The notes under the pieces are model-generated. The model was not told the DNA's origin. It searched no databases and was given only the letters and a program-made list of their open reading frames with translations. From Oscarella lobularis (taxonomy: Eukaryota; Porifera; Homoscleromorpha; Homosclerophorida; Oscarellidae), in assembly GCF_947507565.1 (NCBI RefSeq), contig NC_089175.1, positions 4,019,733 to 4,083,732 on the forward strand: DNA of 64,000 nucleotides, written 5' to 3'. Made by a program: the position numbers and the translations under genes. Each line of letters opens with the position of its first letter. The stretch's first letter is position 1. Below, piece after piece: positions 21,069-31,852 of this stretch.

Positions 21069-23640
21069 ATGCGCAAGTCTAAAATGCTGCTAGTCGCTCT
21101 TCTTGTCTTGTCGCTTACGAAACCTCAAAGTAAGAAAAAGAAAACAAATATGCCACCAGTGAGTGCTTTTAGCAGATTGTCAGGCGTCCGTCACAGTCCA
21201 TGTTCGCTTGCCTTCTACACACATCTTGGTGGCAGGAAAATCTTATGGCAATGGAATAATAACTTGCTTTGCTACTGCGAGCCCAACACTAGTGCTAGAA
21301 TTGTATCGCATCGACAGTCAAGGAAATAGACGAATGGCCATGAATGGTGACGGAGATGGAAGATTTGTCGTCGTCGACGCGTCTTTTGCCGGTGTCCTTA
21401 CTGCTTCTCTTACTAACGCGAAAATAAGCGACAGTGGAATCTACGAATGTGTCGCTCACGACAACAATGCGACAGATCGAAAGAACGTTACCATTCACGT
21501 GGACGGTAGGCATATTCAGAATATTAATTGAATATACTGTATGAACTCCAGTGCCACCTTCTGCAAGCAAAATTATTGTGCTTTCAACTGCTTCAAATGG
21601 CATTGTTCCTCACGGGATGTCATTTTTAATCAATTGCTCAGCCGATGGATCAATCAGTCCTATTCCAGTCATCACTTTGAGTCATGAGGGGAATGTCATT
21701 GGCACCGTGACAGGTCACCAACTTCTTCATACTGTATTCAGTGTGACAGAGTCAGATGAAGGCAACTATACGTGTCAGGTTAGTAATCGTCAAGGAAATG
21801 TAATGAAAAGTCTTCCTAATTTGATTGATGTAGTACAAGGTACGGGCAATAACGCTTTTGGATTTTATATGACTTATTTTGATTCTAGTACCAGCAAATG
21901 TCAAGGCGTTTACGTCAGTGACAAACCTACCCCAAAATGCGACAATAGAAATTGAAGAAGGAAGCAATGATCAGCTGAACTGCACAGCTTCAGGAGATCC
22001 AACGTTAACAGTCAAAATAGTTAATAATAACCAAGTGTTAAGCGAATCAAGTGTTAGCACATCAATTAGTGCTCCACTGCAGTCAGTCAAAGTTGGGCAA
22101 GACGATGGATCATACGCTTGCAATGCAAGTAATAATTTTAGAACAGAGATAAAATATCTCACCGTCATTGTTTACAGTAAGCCAACACCCCGATCTTTAG
22201 TTGTTAGAGAATAGACGTTCCTGTAGGAAAAGCAAGAGTCACGTTCTTTACTAAGGCAATCAAGTGCATAGAAAAGAATACTCCTTTGACACTTGAGTGC
22301 AATGCAGATGGCTATCCGACACCCAATGTTGTAATACTTGATCCAAAAGGAAATACACTGGTGACTAACATAACAATAGCAACGTACTCCTTCACTACCT
22401 CACTTGATGGCACATACACGTGTAGTGCCAAAAATAAATACAACTCACAAAATAGAACGTTTGCTTTACGTGTTGCTCGTAAGTGCCCGGTACATGTACA
22501 TGTATTTACAAATTGATCGTAAATTATTTTTAGGGGAACCTGATGCACCTACGGCTGTACAAGTCAGCGAAGGTGCATCAGAAGCTAATGAACTGAAGTT
22601 CACGTGGACGGCTCCCATTCACTACTGTGACAATGACTTTCCTGTTACCAGTTATAGGTTAATGTGCAGAGGAGGCGGGTCAACATCAGTTAACGTGATT
22701 GTATCTGCACCATCTACAGAGCGAGTTGTACCAGAATCATCGTTTCAGTCAGCAGTTCACTACGGTTGCTCAGTCATTGTAGAAAATGCCATTGGAAATA
22801 GCAGTCAAAGCAATCCTTTCCTACTTATGGGTGATTATAGATAGTTAGATCAGTCTTTTTTCACCACGTTGTACATATAATATAGAACCCAGCGCATCTC
22901 CTGGACAACCAACCGTTCAAACGATGCCAAGATCTACGCTTGTTTCATGGACAGTGAGTTCTATAACTTTTAAACTATATTGTTTTGCAATGTGCGAATG
23001 TAGGCTATACCAAAAGAGGATTGGCACGGAATTATTCGAAATTACACTATTGACGTTTCGTGTATATCAGCTCACTGCCAAAGTGAACCTCCATTGACTT
23101 TTTTTTCTACGTTCCTGCAACGAAGCATACCTGGACTGTCTCCCAACACGGAGTATAGAGTGGAAGTGAGGGGTCACAACGTGATTGGAGAAGGGCCAAA
23201 AAGTATGTCATCAAATTTTACGACATGGCCTGCGAGCTCTAGTGGAGGTACATCATAATAATTAATTAATTAATTGACGTAACAAGACCCCAACGGTTTC
23301 TCTGTACTGTAGTCTCGATTGGCCTCTTTGCTGGATTGACTTCCACACTTCTATTGATTATTTTGGCTCTTTCTCTTGCTTTGGTCTACGTTGTGCGCAA
23401 CGCTCAACACACGGCGTTAGTAATCCTATGTTTTTATTTTATTAATTAGCTAATTAACATCTCTGCTGTAGGAAAATGCTACGCGCTTATTCAGGAAGTG
23501 AGAGCATTCAAATGAGCAAAAGTGCTCTGTATGACGAAGTAGTAGTCAAAGAAAAGAAGCAACAACTTGAAGAGGAGAAAGTGACCCAAAGCCCGGCGTA
23601 TGACTCTTTGAAAGTCGTTCGTCGAAAAGAAACGTCATAA
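21069..23640 (+). CDS. E: short Ig4-FN3(2) receptor with YDEV/YDSL tail
   Basis: Predicted receptor of about 703 aa. Exons: 21069-21129, 21176-21505, 21552-21839, 21889-22176, 22215-22478, 22534-22830, 22886-22953, 23004-23247, 23313-23415, 23472-23640. The signal peptide (MRKSKMLLVALL...) is unlike those of its neighbours, consistent with an exon acquired at the junction with the broken D gene. Ig1-4 span 21-410, FN3-1 and FN3-2 411-613, the membrane helix about 618-640 and the tail 648-703. FN3-3, FN3-4 and Ig5 of genes B and C are absent; the second FN3 domain splices straight to the TM exon. The tail carries YDEV and YDSL and ends KETS. H has the same short plan. Likely a surface receptor with a phosphotyrosine-capable tail. 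Confidence 0.85.
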
Positions 23641-24226
23641 ATGCACGAATCAAGTGTGTCTCCGCTGTAGCTGTTCCAGTTTATCCGGTTTCATTTTAGC
23701 GCTGCTGCAGCGGGTAAGTCTTGTTGTTGTTCCGGTTTTATTATTTACTTTCGGCTAAGTAATTTTGTGGGGAATTTGTACCTTTGTTGTATTTTGGCAG
23801 ATATGATTTGTCAGATGTTTTACACTTTCAAGTTTGTCAAGGCCATCAGAACCTAATTTCCTTCCGTTCTTTTGGGAGTGCTACCTGCTCTGATAGTCAC
23901 ATGGGTAAAGGTGGCTCTTCGCTCGAAGGGATTTTCCCCTTTCTCACGTGATTTTTCTTGCTGCTCTATATAGACGTCTCCGTGGATTGGTCTCTGACCA
24001 AGAAGCTGGGACTTTGTGTATACGGCAGTGCGCGTCATTCTCATTTGTCCGGCAAGCAAGTAGCGAAAGGTACAGACCGGTGACCTTATGACGTAATGTT
24101 TATTTTTAGCGTTGTGACTTCATCTCTGCTCAAAGTGACCTTCTGCAGTCACGCGATTGAGAGGCATTCACGCGTCATTTCGTGCAACATACAGTACAGT
24201 ACACCGAGAACGCGAGGCCAGCAATC
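23641..24226 (+). promoter_or_regulatory. Spacer and upstream region of D2
   Basis: The first part is the 3' flank shared with B and H. The second part shares blocks with the upstream regions of D1 and D3, including TGACGTAA (24090-24097) followed shortly by tttatttttag. No other gene is visible. Confidence 0.45.
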
Positions 24227-26540
24227 ATGTTCGGTGCACACTCACCAGCACTGGCAGTCGTATCGGTGCAAGTGTCCGCTCTTCTTTTGTCTTCGCTAAC
24301 TGAAGGAGAGCTCACGAGCTACGTTACCGTGCACGATCGCCGGAAATACTTCGTTTCCGAGCAGCCGACATCTCCGGATTTCCTGGAGTGCGGCGGCGCG
24401 TACGACAACGGGGAAAAAGGACTGGCGATTCACCTAATGCTGTACAGAGATCAGGACAGACAGACGCCTCCCGCGACCATGACGAAAAGCGGAAGCACTG
24501 CCGAGAGGCCGCAGCGCTACACCTATTCGTGCTCCGACGAGAGGCTCGTAAACGGCGGCGGGGCTCCCATTTCAAACGGCTCCTGCAAATTCGGAGTCAT
24601 GCACATGAGTATGGAATTTTCTGGTCGTTACGACTGCTTAGTGCAAAGCGCTGGCACGGGTAGTTTAGCGTCGTCTAGCTCGGAAGTTCTTCTCGAGATC
24701 TACGGTAAGGCTTCGTTGCGTTGTTGCGACGGTTCTGGTTCGAATCAGACGCTGTATAGATCAAAACATTCTCGTAAATGGGTCGCAGTCTCAGGATCCT
24801 TCGAGCGGCATAGTCGACGAGGGCTCCCAGCTGTCGTTCTCTTGCGGTTTCAATCGTCAGGCAGACATATCGTTGCTCACAATACAATGGAGACGCAACG
24901 GTGTCAGTGTTTACGAGCAAGCACTGTCTAAATTGACTGCTCCGTTTGTGTACAAAATCCAGAAGGCGGCGCCGGCCGACGCCGGACTGTACGAGTGCGT
25001 TGTCGTCTCCAGAAACGACGGCGATTCTGTCATTGACACTCTGAAAGCAGAAAATCCAGTGGTAGTAAATCATAATTGTAAGGGGCAAACAATCCGTAAA
25101 TTGCGTCTGCATGAGCTGTTGTATCTGTGTCTAGATGCTCCCCGGGTGGCGTTCTTTTCTTCACCTTTTAGTGAAATTCATCATGGGAAGGAAATGCCTA
25201 AAGTCCCTGTTCCTCAGGGGGAAACGTTTCGTCTGAATTGCAACGTTAGCGCTTTTCCCTATGCTACTGTCAACAACCAAAAAATGAAAAAGGAGCACGT
25301 TTCTATAACAAGAACCTTTCATGACGCCACTCATGAAGACAATGGTGTCCACTGTTGCGAGGCAGTCAACAAGATGGGCAGAGTTAGTCGATACCTCGAA
25401 GTTGTCGTCTACGGTACTAAATAACTCAATATTAGAACGTTTGCAAAATGTTTATAGAGTTTTCTCTTATAGCTCCACCAGCAACAACAAATATAACGTT
25501 TTTCGGGGTCGCCGGAAATGAGAATGGCTGTCTGCTCCAAGGAAAAGAGGCCGTGCTGCAGTGCAATGCAGTTGGGAGCTCTTTTCTGACCGTTTCGATT
25601 CTCAACCCAAAAGGAACAGAGGTGGGCGCCTTTAGTGGGCTTGATCACGCCGAAGTTGCGTACCCTTTACCGACGGCGACGTTAACCGAAGAAGGGACCT
25701 TTGTGTGTCATATCCGCAGCAACAGTGACGGAGAAACCACTAAGGAGTACAAAATTTGCCTTACGCCAAGTAAACGAATCAATATATTGATCTGACGATA
25801 TCACGTAGTCTTTTCCATGAAGATTCATCCAGAACAACTAGCCTTATTATCAAAAGCGCCGCTGGTGGCGGAGGTGGTCTTCTGATAGTTTTTCTCCTCG
25901 CGGTCGCTCTGATTGCTTACTGCAGAAAAAGGTGCACAATCAAGTTTTGTCCTAATTAGTATTCCGCAAAGCAACAGTTCTTGTTAGACGGCGCGACATA
26001 AGTCGGTCCAACCCTGAACAAGATCCCTTGATTCCACCACGTCTTCAAACAGGTGCCAGTCGATTTGCTATCTTGTGTGTTTGCTGTATTACGTGGGTTC
26101 TAGATGATCAAATAGAAATGATTGCCCAGATCATACGTTATGGCTGGGTTGACGTTCTTCGCGGCATTGAACCATCGTTTGAGGACGGAGACTCGTTTCT
26201 CCGCAGCGTCAAAAGTAGCGAACGTCGAGGCGGCGAAGTCGATTCCGTGATCTTCTGCTTGAAGAAGTGGATCGAACAAAACCCGAGAGAGACCGGTAAT
26301 TTGCTTTCAGCCGTGTGCAATGCTGCTGAAGCAGCAGACAGGAAAGACTTTGCCGAGAAACTTGCTTCGAAATTTCAAGACTCCACCAATGTTGGACAAT
26401 GTAAGATTTTTGAAAGATTTACAATTACGTGTTTTATTTATTCTAATATAGATAGGGCGTTAGCAATGTCTTCTGATTTTTCTTCGTTGCGAGCTGAGAC
26501 GAGTCTTGGCTCGGAGCGGAGACGAGCACAAACCAATTGA
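24227..26540 (+). CDS. D2: four-Ig receptor with Death-like domain
   Basis: Predicted protein of about 643 aa. Exons: 24227-24704, 24760-25077, 25135-25413, 25473-25769, 25823-25931, 25988-26052, 26104-26400, 26452-26540. The start (MFGAHSPALAVV) is at the position that mutated to CTG in D3 and the broken copy. Unlike the other D genes, signal peptide and V-like domain share one exon; the first intron is precisely absent. Ig domains extend to about residue 457, a Gly-rich lead-in and helix lie near 470-490, and a basic juxtamembrane region runs to 515. The Death-like domain (516-614) has YGW in place of YDW, LKKWI and RKDFAEKL. A 29-residue C-terminus rich in Ser, Arg and Glu follows. It likely signals by homotypic Death-domain contacts at the plasma membrane (family inference). 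Confidence 0.86.
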
Positions 26541-26787
26541 CCTCTTCAAGAGTTACTGTTGATTCTAGACTGTATAGTCTCTGTATAGTGTACATATACT
26601 GTAGTTGAATTTAGGCGTCACTGCCGTAGCTCCTCCTCCGGACGAGCGCACGCTCGTTGGTTCGGCGTTCCTTCGTGACTTCTTCTGTACTCAGCGAGTA
26701 AACACGCACTCTGGAGTCTTCTTACAGAGTTCGTTTTCTTCAAATGCGGGCTCGTACAGCTTCAAAACACTGAAGTTACATTTCGCG
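26541..26787. other. Spacer with copied D4-type promoter
   Basis: From about 26610 this matches 14930-15100 and 45900-46097. No gene of its own. Confidence 0.5.
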
Positions 26788-26850
26788 ATGCTAGTGAACG
26801 AAAATACCTTGTTCACTGGTGTTCGCTCGTCTCTAGCTCTTCTTGTCGCA
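26788..26850 (+). pseudogene. Eroded D4-like start region
   Basis: ATG at 26788 follows the same leader as D4 and the relic at 15102. The signal peptide and intron are deleted: after two codons the sequence jumps to the first codons of the V-like domain (gtgaacgaaaataccttg) and then ends. It is a more degraded version of the relic at 15102. Confidence 0.62.
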
Positions 26851-26962
26851 TGACCAAATCGCCTCTTTGATGCTACGGGCATGATTGGCGTCTTAGAGTC
26901 ACTGGATTCTGCTGGAGCACGGATTGTGGTAGATCAGGCAATCTCCAGAGCAACGCGGTATC

Positions 26963-26971
26963 TGCGCACGC
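26963..26971 (+). promoter_or_regulatory. TGCGCACGC element before F2
   Basis: TGCGCACGC lies 6 bp before the start codon at 26978, identical in placement to F1. Confidence 0.42.
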
Positions 26972-26977
26972 CCTGAA

Positions 26978-29900
26978 ATGCCTTTGTCGAGTGCTTTCGT
27001 CGGCCTCGCGCTTATAGCGACATTTGGAAGTACTGTAGGATATCTGTTGAGTTGGCGCAGCGTAACATTAGTTTTAGATTGTCAGATTTCGCTATTCCTT
27101 TCATTGCCATCGACCTCTATTCTTGTGAGAGGAGGAGACTACTCTTCGGGGATTATAGGCTGTGCTGCCACAGGGGCGACTTCTCTCCAGTTGTTTCGAT
27201 TCGATGCTCAAGGAATTCGTAATGTCATTCCTGCTCCAGTAGTACCTATTCCCAACGGTTTTGTCTTGACTTTGTCTGACTCTAATGTCGGCGTTGACAC
27301 GGCTGGTCTTTACCAATGCGAAGCCAAAAACAATTCAGCGACGACAAAGCGAGAAAATGCTACAATTTACGTTGATGGTATAGTTTTCAAAAAGGTACAT
27401 TTCCAAAGAAACATTCTGTTCTGTAATTAGTCCCACCTTACGGGAGAGGCGTTTTTGCTCATTCTAATCCATCAAGTGGTGCTGTGACTCAGGGAGGGTC
27501 ATTCTCAATCAACTGCTCCGCAGATGCATCAATCAGCCCTACTCCAGTCATTAATCTACTTCACATGGGATCTGTTTCAAACAGTATCATGGGCTACGAA
27601 CTGATCTACGTTGTTGGCAGTGCTAGCAAAGCAGATCAAGGCAGTTACGAGTGTTTTGTGCAAAATCGGCAGGGCAATGCAACAAAAAGCCTACCAAATT
27701 CAATTTCTGTTCTAGGTAAACATACGCATCGTTTGATTTGCTTTTGTTTGGGCTTATATGGTCATTTAGTACCAGCCAATGTAGATAGATTTACGACCGT
27801 TATCAATGTTCTGAATAATGGACGAGTCGAAATAGAAGAGGGAAGTGACGAGCAATTAGAATGCATCGCTTCGGGAGATCAGCCACTGACAGTTAAACTA
27901 CATCGCAACACTCAATCTCTTATTGAAAGTGTCAGTTCAACTGTCAAAATTGTGTTGACGTCAGTGAAAATCGGGCAGGATGATGGAACATATACATGCA
28001 CGGCAGTCAACAATGTAAAAACGGATGAAGTAAATCTTACCATCGCTGTTTACAGTAAGACCATCGCGCCTTCTTAGTGAGCTTTAATTAGTCAGGTGCC
28101 ATGTTTTTGTAGAGAAAGCATTCGTCGGATCTTTTAATAATGCAAGTCAATGCGTAAAAAGCGGTGCAGTAGTCAAGCTTGAGTGTGAAGCAGAGGGACT
28201 CCCTATGCCTGATGTCAGAATAATTGGTCCGCTTGGCATTACATTACGGTCTGCGAAGGGAAAAGCAAGCTACAGTCTTAATGCTGCTGAGAATACTATT
28301 GGCACGTACACGTGCAGTGCCAGGAATAAATACAACACGGAAAATAGAACGTTCACAGTACGCGTTGCACGTAAGTGAAAGGTGACTATTTAGAAATGGG
28401 CGATAGATCTATTTAGGCAAGCCTGCTGCTCCCACGGGTTTAAAAGTCAGTGATGGTGCATCAGGAGCTAATGAACTGAAGTTCATGTGGACGACGCCCG
28501 TTTTCTACTGTCATACTGACTTTCCTATCACGAGATATAGATTCTTTTGTACAGGAGGAGGGTCTACACCAGTTGACATGTTTCTATCTGCACATTTTAC
28601 AGAGTATGCTGTACCAGAATCACGGTTTCGTTCAGGAGTTCACTACAGTTGCTCAGTAATTGCAGAAAATAATATCGGGCAAAGCAGCCAAAGTGATTCC
28701 TTTCTACTCAGGAGTGAGTATACTGTTGAGATCAGACATTTTTTTACCACGTTGTGTATAGAACCTAGCGGATCTCCTGGAACGCCAACTGCTGTGACGA
28801 CGCCAAGATCGGTTCTTGTAACATGGACCGTGAGTTTTTGAACTTTTTGCTGTATTGTTTCGTAACGTGAGAATGTAGGCTATACCCGAAGTGGATCGGC
28901 ACGGAGTCATTCGAAAGTACACCATTAACGTTGCGTGTGTATCATCAGCTCTCTGCCGGAGTCAACCTTCGTTGTCATTGTCGTCTACATCGTTGCAACG
29001 AAACATAGACGGACTGTCTCCCAACACGGAGTATAGAGTGCAAGTGAGTGGCCACAACGTCATTGGAGAAGGGCCCCAAAGTTCGCCGTTCACTTTCACA
29101 ACTAAACCTGATAGTAAGCGGAAACTCTGTTGAAAGATGATGACATTTACATGACTGGTGTGCACGTACGCAGAGCCAAGTGGGTCACCACAATCGTTTG
29201 CCATTCCTCGACAATTCGTCTATCCGACCAACTTCACGGTGATGTGGCAGGTTTGTGGGAGTGAACATCATCGCTATAAATGAGATATAACACGAGATGT
29301 AGAAAATATCGTTGAATCAACAAAATGACGCAATAACGTCGTACACAGTGTATGTTGAATGCGTGACTGCATCATCAAATTGTCGCACTCAAACGAAATC
29401 AGTTGATGCTCCACTTCTGAGAGTTGCGATTACCAATCTAAGTCCATTCACCTCATACACAGTGACAGTGTCAGGATGGAATAAAGAAGGTGAAGGACCA
29501 AGAAGTTCTTCTGTACGTGTCACTACCGCACAAGGAGGTATGAGCATTTCTTCGCCTACTTCAGCATTTTCACCGTGCAACGTTTTCTAGCACCTGGTCC
29601 AGTGCAGAATCTGATGGCCACTCCGTTCAATGCAAGAGCAGTGAATGTGTCTTGGACAGAGCCATCCGCTCTAAACGGACAGTTTCAACGCTACGACGTT
29701 ACCTACTTGCCTAATGGAAAGACTCTCAACACAATGACGACTTCAATTTTGATAGGAGATCTAATGGACGAGAAATACACGTTTGAAGTAAGAGTGGTGA
29801 CTGGAGGAGGATCCAGTCAGCCAAAAAGTGTTGATGAACGTCCGGTCTGTAAGTCAGTGGTCAAAGGCGTAAAAGTCAATGTTGATTATGATTTGTAGTT

Positions 29901-31005
29901 TCTGCCACGGTGTCAGCAATCGGAGACAGCATTTTTCTTGGTTTCAATTCTAAGAAGGAGATTTGGTGTGACTTCCGAAGCTATCCATTCAGAGGAGAAG
30001 CAAAATTGATGAAATCTGACGAGGACTTGACTTCATCAGCCGACCTCAGTAACAGAACAGAAGCTCATCCGCACACTCAGCGTCTGACGTACACTGTAAG
30101 TGAAGTGGGAGTCTACACATGTGCATTCGCTGGCCCAGCAAAGTCTGCTGTAATTGAAGTTACTGGTATGTACAGAACTCTTTAATCAAGGAACTAATCA
30201 TTAATTATTCTTATGACAGCTCCGGCAGAAATTCTCAGTTCAACGCCGAGTCCAGTGACTCTCAATGGGTCATCTATTTCAATATTCGTCAAAGCTAGAC
30301 AGTATCCGGATATACCAGAAATCAGCTGCGCAGATTTGACAGGCGAAGTATCAACATTAGAATATCCAGATGGCGCTAACTACAGGAGAGCTACATTCAC
30401 TGTATCAACAGCGCAAACCGTGGAGTGCAGCATTGTTGGAAGTGACAAGACGGTGACTATAGTCATTGAAGGTGGCTCGTCTGAGCCAGAAACGGGTCCA
30501 ATCTTCGTTCTTCCGGACTGGTATGACTACTTGGTCATTGGCATAATTGTTGCTCTTGTTCTATTGATTTTTATTTTACTATTTTTTCTTCTTCAATTGT
30601 GCAGGATCGGTACAATTCCGTCGTGCTGTAACTTCGATTCAAGTGAGGCTACTCTAGCGCCGGAGACGAATAAAACGAGTGTTAGAGACATTTTTTACAG
30701 CTATCGCCGCCCGGAAAGTCAACACGGATGTTCCTATGAAGTACGTTTATCGGGGAAAAGAAAACAAAAAGGAAACGCTTTTTGCAATTTAATTTAGAGA
30801 TCTGTCCAAGGCACCCGTTTACGAAGAAATTCTCTCCACTGGCGGTGGAAGCAAGAATCGTTTCGATGAAAGACGAATGACGGAGAGTCGAGCGTACGCG
30901 TCTTTCAAAGAGGTTGCTAAACAGCGGCCCGATGAAGGTTTGAATTTGCGTTCGAATCCCTTGTACGATCGCATGCCTCCGCCGGAATTAGTGACGCTTG
31001 TGTGA
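26978..31005 (+). CDS. F2: Ig4-FN3(4)-Ig receptor with YEEI/YDRM tail
   Basis: Predicted receptor of about 1,095 aa. Exons: 26978-27029, 27078-27377, 27431-27715, 27770-28054, 28113-28370, 28417-28713, 28762-28829, 28879-29113, 29174-29250, 29303-29537, 29591-29848, 29899-30165, 30220-30642, 30701-30740, 30798-31005. Signal peptide 1-17, Ig1-4 to 393, FN3-1 to -4 to 783, Ig5-like to 872, membrane-proximal region and helix to about 1013. The tail has YEEI, YASF (YESF in paralogues) and YDRM, and ends T-L-V, a class I PDZ pattern. Exons 1-10 and their introns are nearly identical to F1. From exon 11 onward it diverges more, and the membrane-flanking basic cluster is reduced (LQLCRIG instead of RWWRRG). 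Intron 1 is 48 bp, open and in frame. Likely a working phosphotyrosine-signalling receptor. Confidence 0.87.
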
Positions 31006-31837
31006 ACAGCTCTAAGGAAGTGTTCACAGCGCACTGTGATTTTTAGTTTCTGCTGAGGCTATTTTTATCTCCTCGTTACTAATGGCTCGTGATTAACTAT
31101 TGTTGAGTCTCGGTTCGTAAACCATTATTTCACTATTTGGTGTCCGTGTAAAGGGGTACAGTGGTAAGTCGACCAATTCACACTATTTCACAGGCGAATG
31201 AATTCCTTGCAAATCGGCCGTTTCTTACATGAACCACAGTAAGATGCACATAGTGACCATTTCTCATTATCTCCCCCAAACCATTCACTTCTCTTACAGC
31301 TGCCTGTCTCGCCTTCCTCACCGAGTCCTACGCCTGTCCACCGTCATCGACACTGCATAGCTTGCAGACTGAGTAACATCACTAATAGATACTTAGTAGC
31401 CAGTACACCCCACCAATGACCACTACAAGCCATTTTTACTTAGGGTAAGAGACTACACGTATTTTAATTTTCTTGCAAAAGACACCAGGAAAACACTATG
31501 ACCGATCCTAATGGACAATTCGTATATACGCCTCAAGAAGGGAAAAACGGTTACCTTAGAAACGCCTATCGCATGCATTCCACAATCAGTTCTCCTTCTG
31601 GCAGGTCAGTCTTGTTGCAGAGACTTGTAGTGAAAATGAGAAATTGGTGTGGTCAGAGCCAGAAACAGTCTATGAGCTTTGAAAGAGCCTCTTCTAAAAA
31701 GAGCAATGGTCTATGAAATATGGAAGTAAGGCAGGGAGGCAGAGGCAGGGAGATACGGACGCTCGTACACATTTTCAGACAACGTAGCAACAGAGATAGA
31801 GAAGGAGAATCTCTGGTAGCAACGACGACAATTAATT
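31006..31837. other. Spacer between F2 and G
   Basis: About 830 bp without a gene I can support. Short open frames exist (for example 31498-31716), but they lack splice context, paralogues or domain signals. This spacer lacks the CA repeat and GPCR fragment found after C and F1, so its history differs from theirs. Confidence 0.5.
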
Positions 31838-31847
31838 TGCGCACGCG
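31838..31847 (+). promoter_or_regulatory. TGCGCACGCG element before G
   Basis: TGCGCACGCG lies 5 bp before the start codon at 31853 and is related to the elements before C, F1 and F2. Confidence 0.42.
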
Positions 31848-31852
31848 TGGAA

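Noticed and set aside
31498-31716. Short plus-strand frame upstream of G
   Set aside because: No paralogue, no signal peptide or domain, and no neighbouring splice sites in phase; length is within chance expectation.
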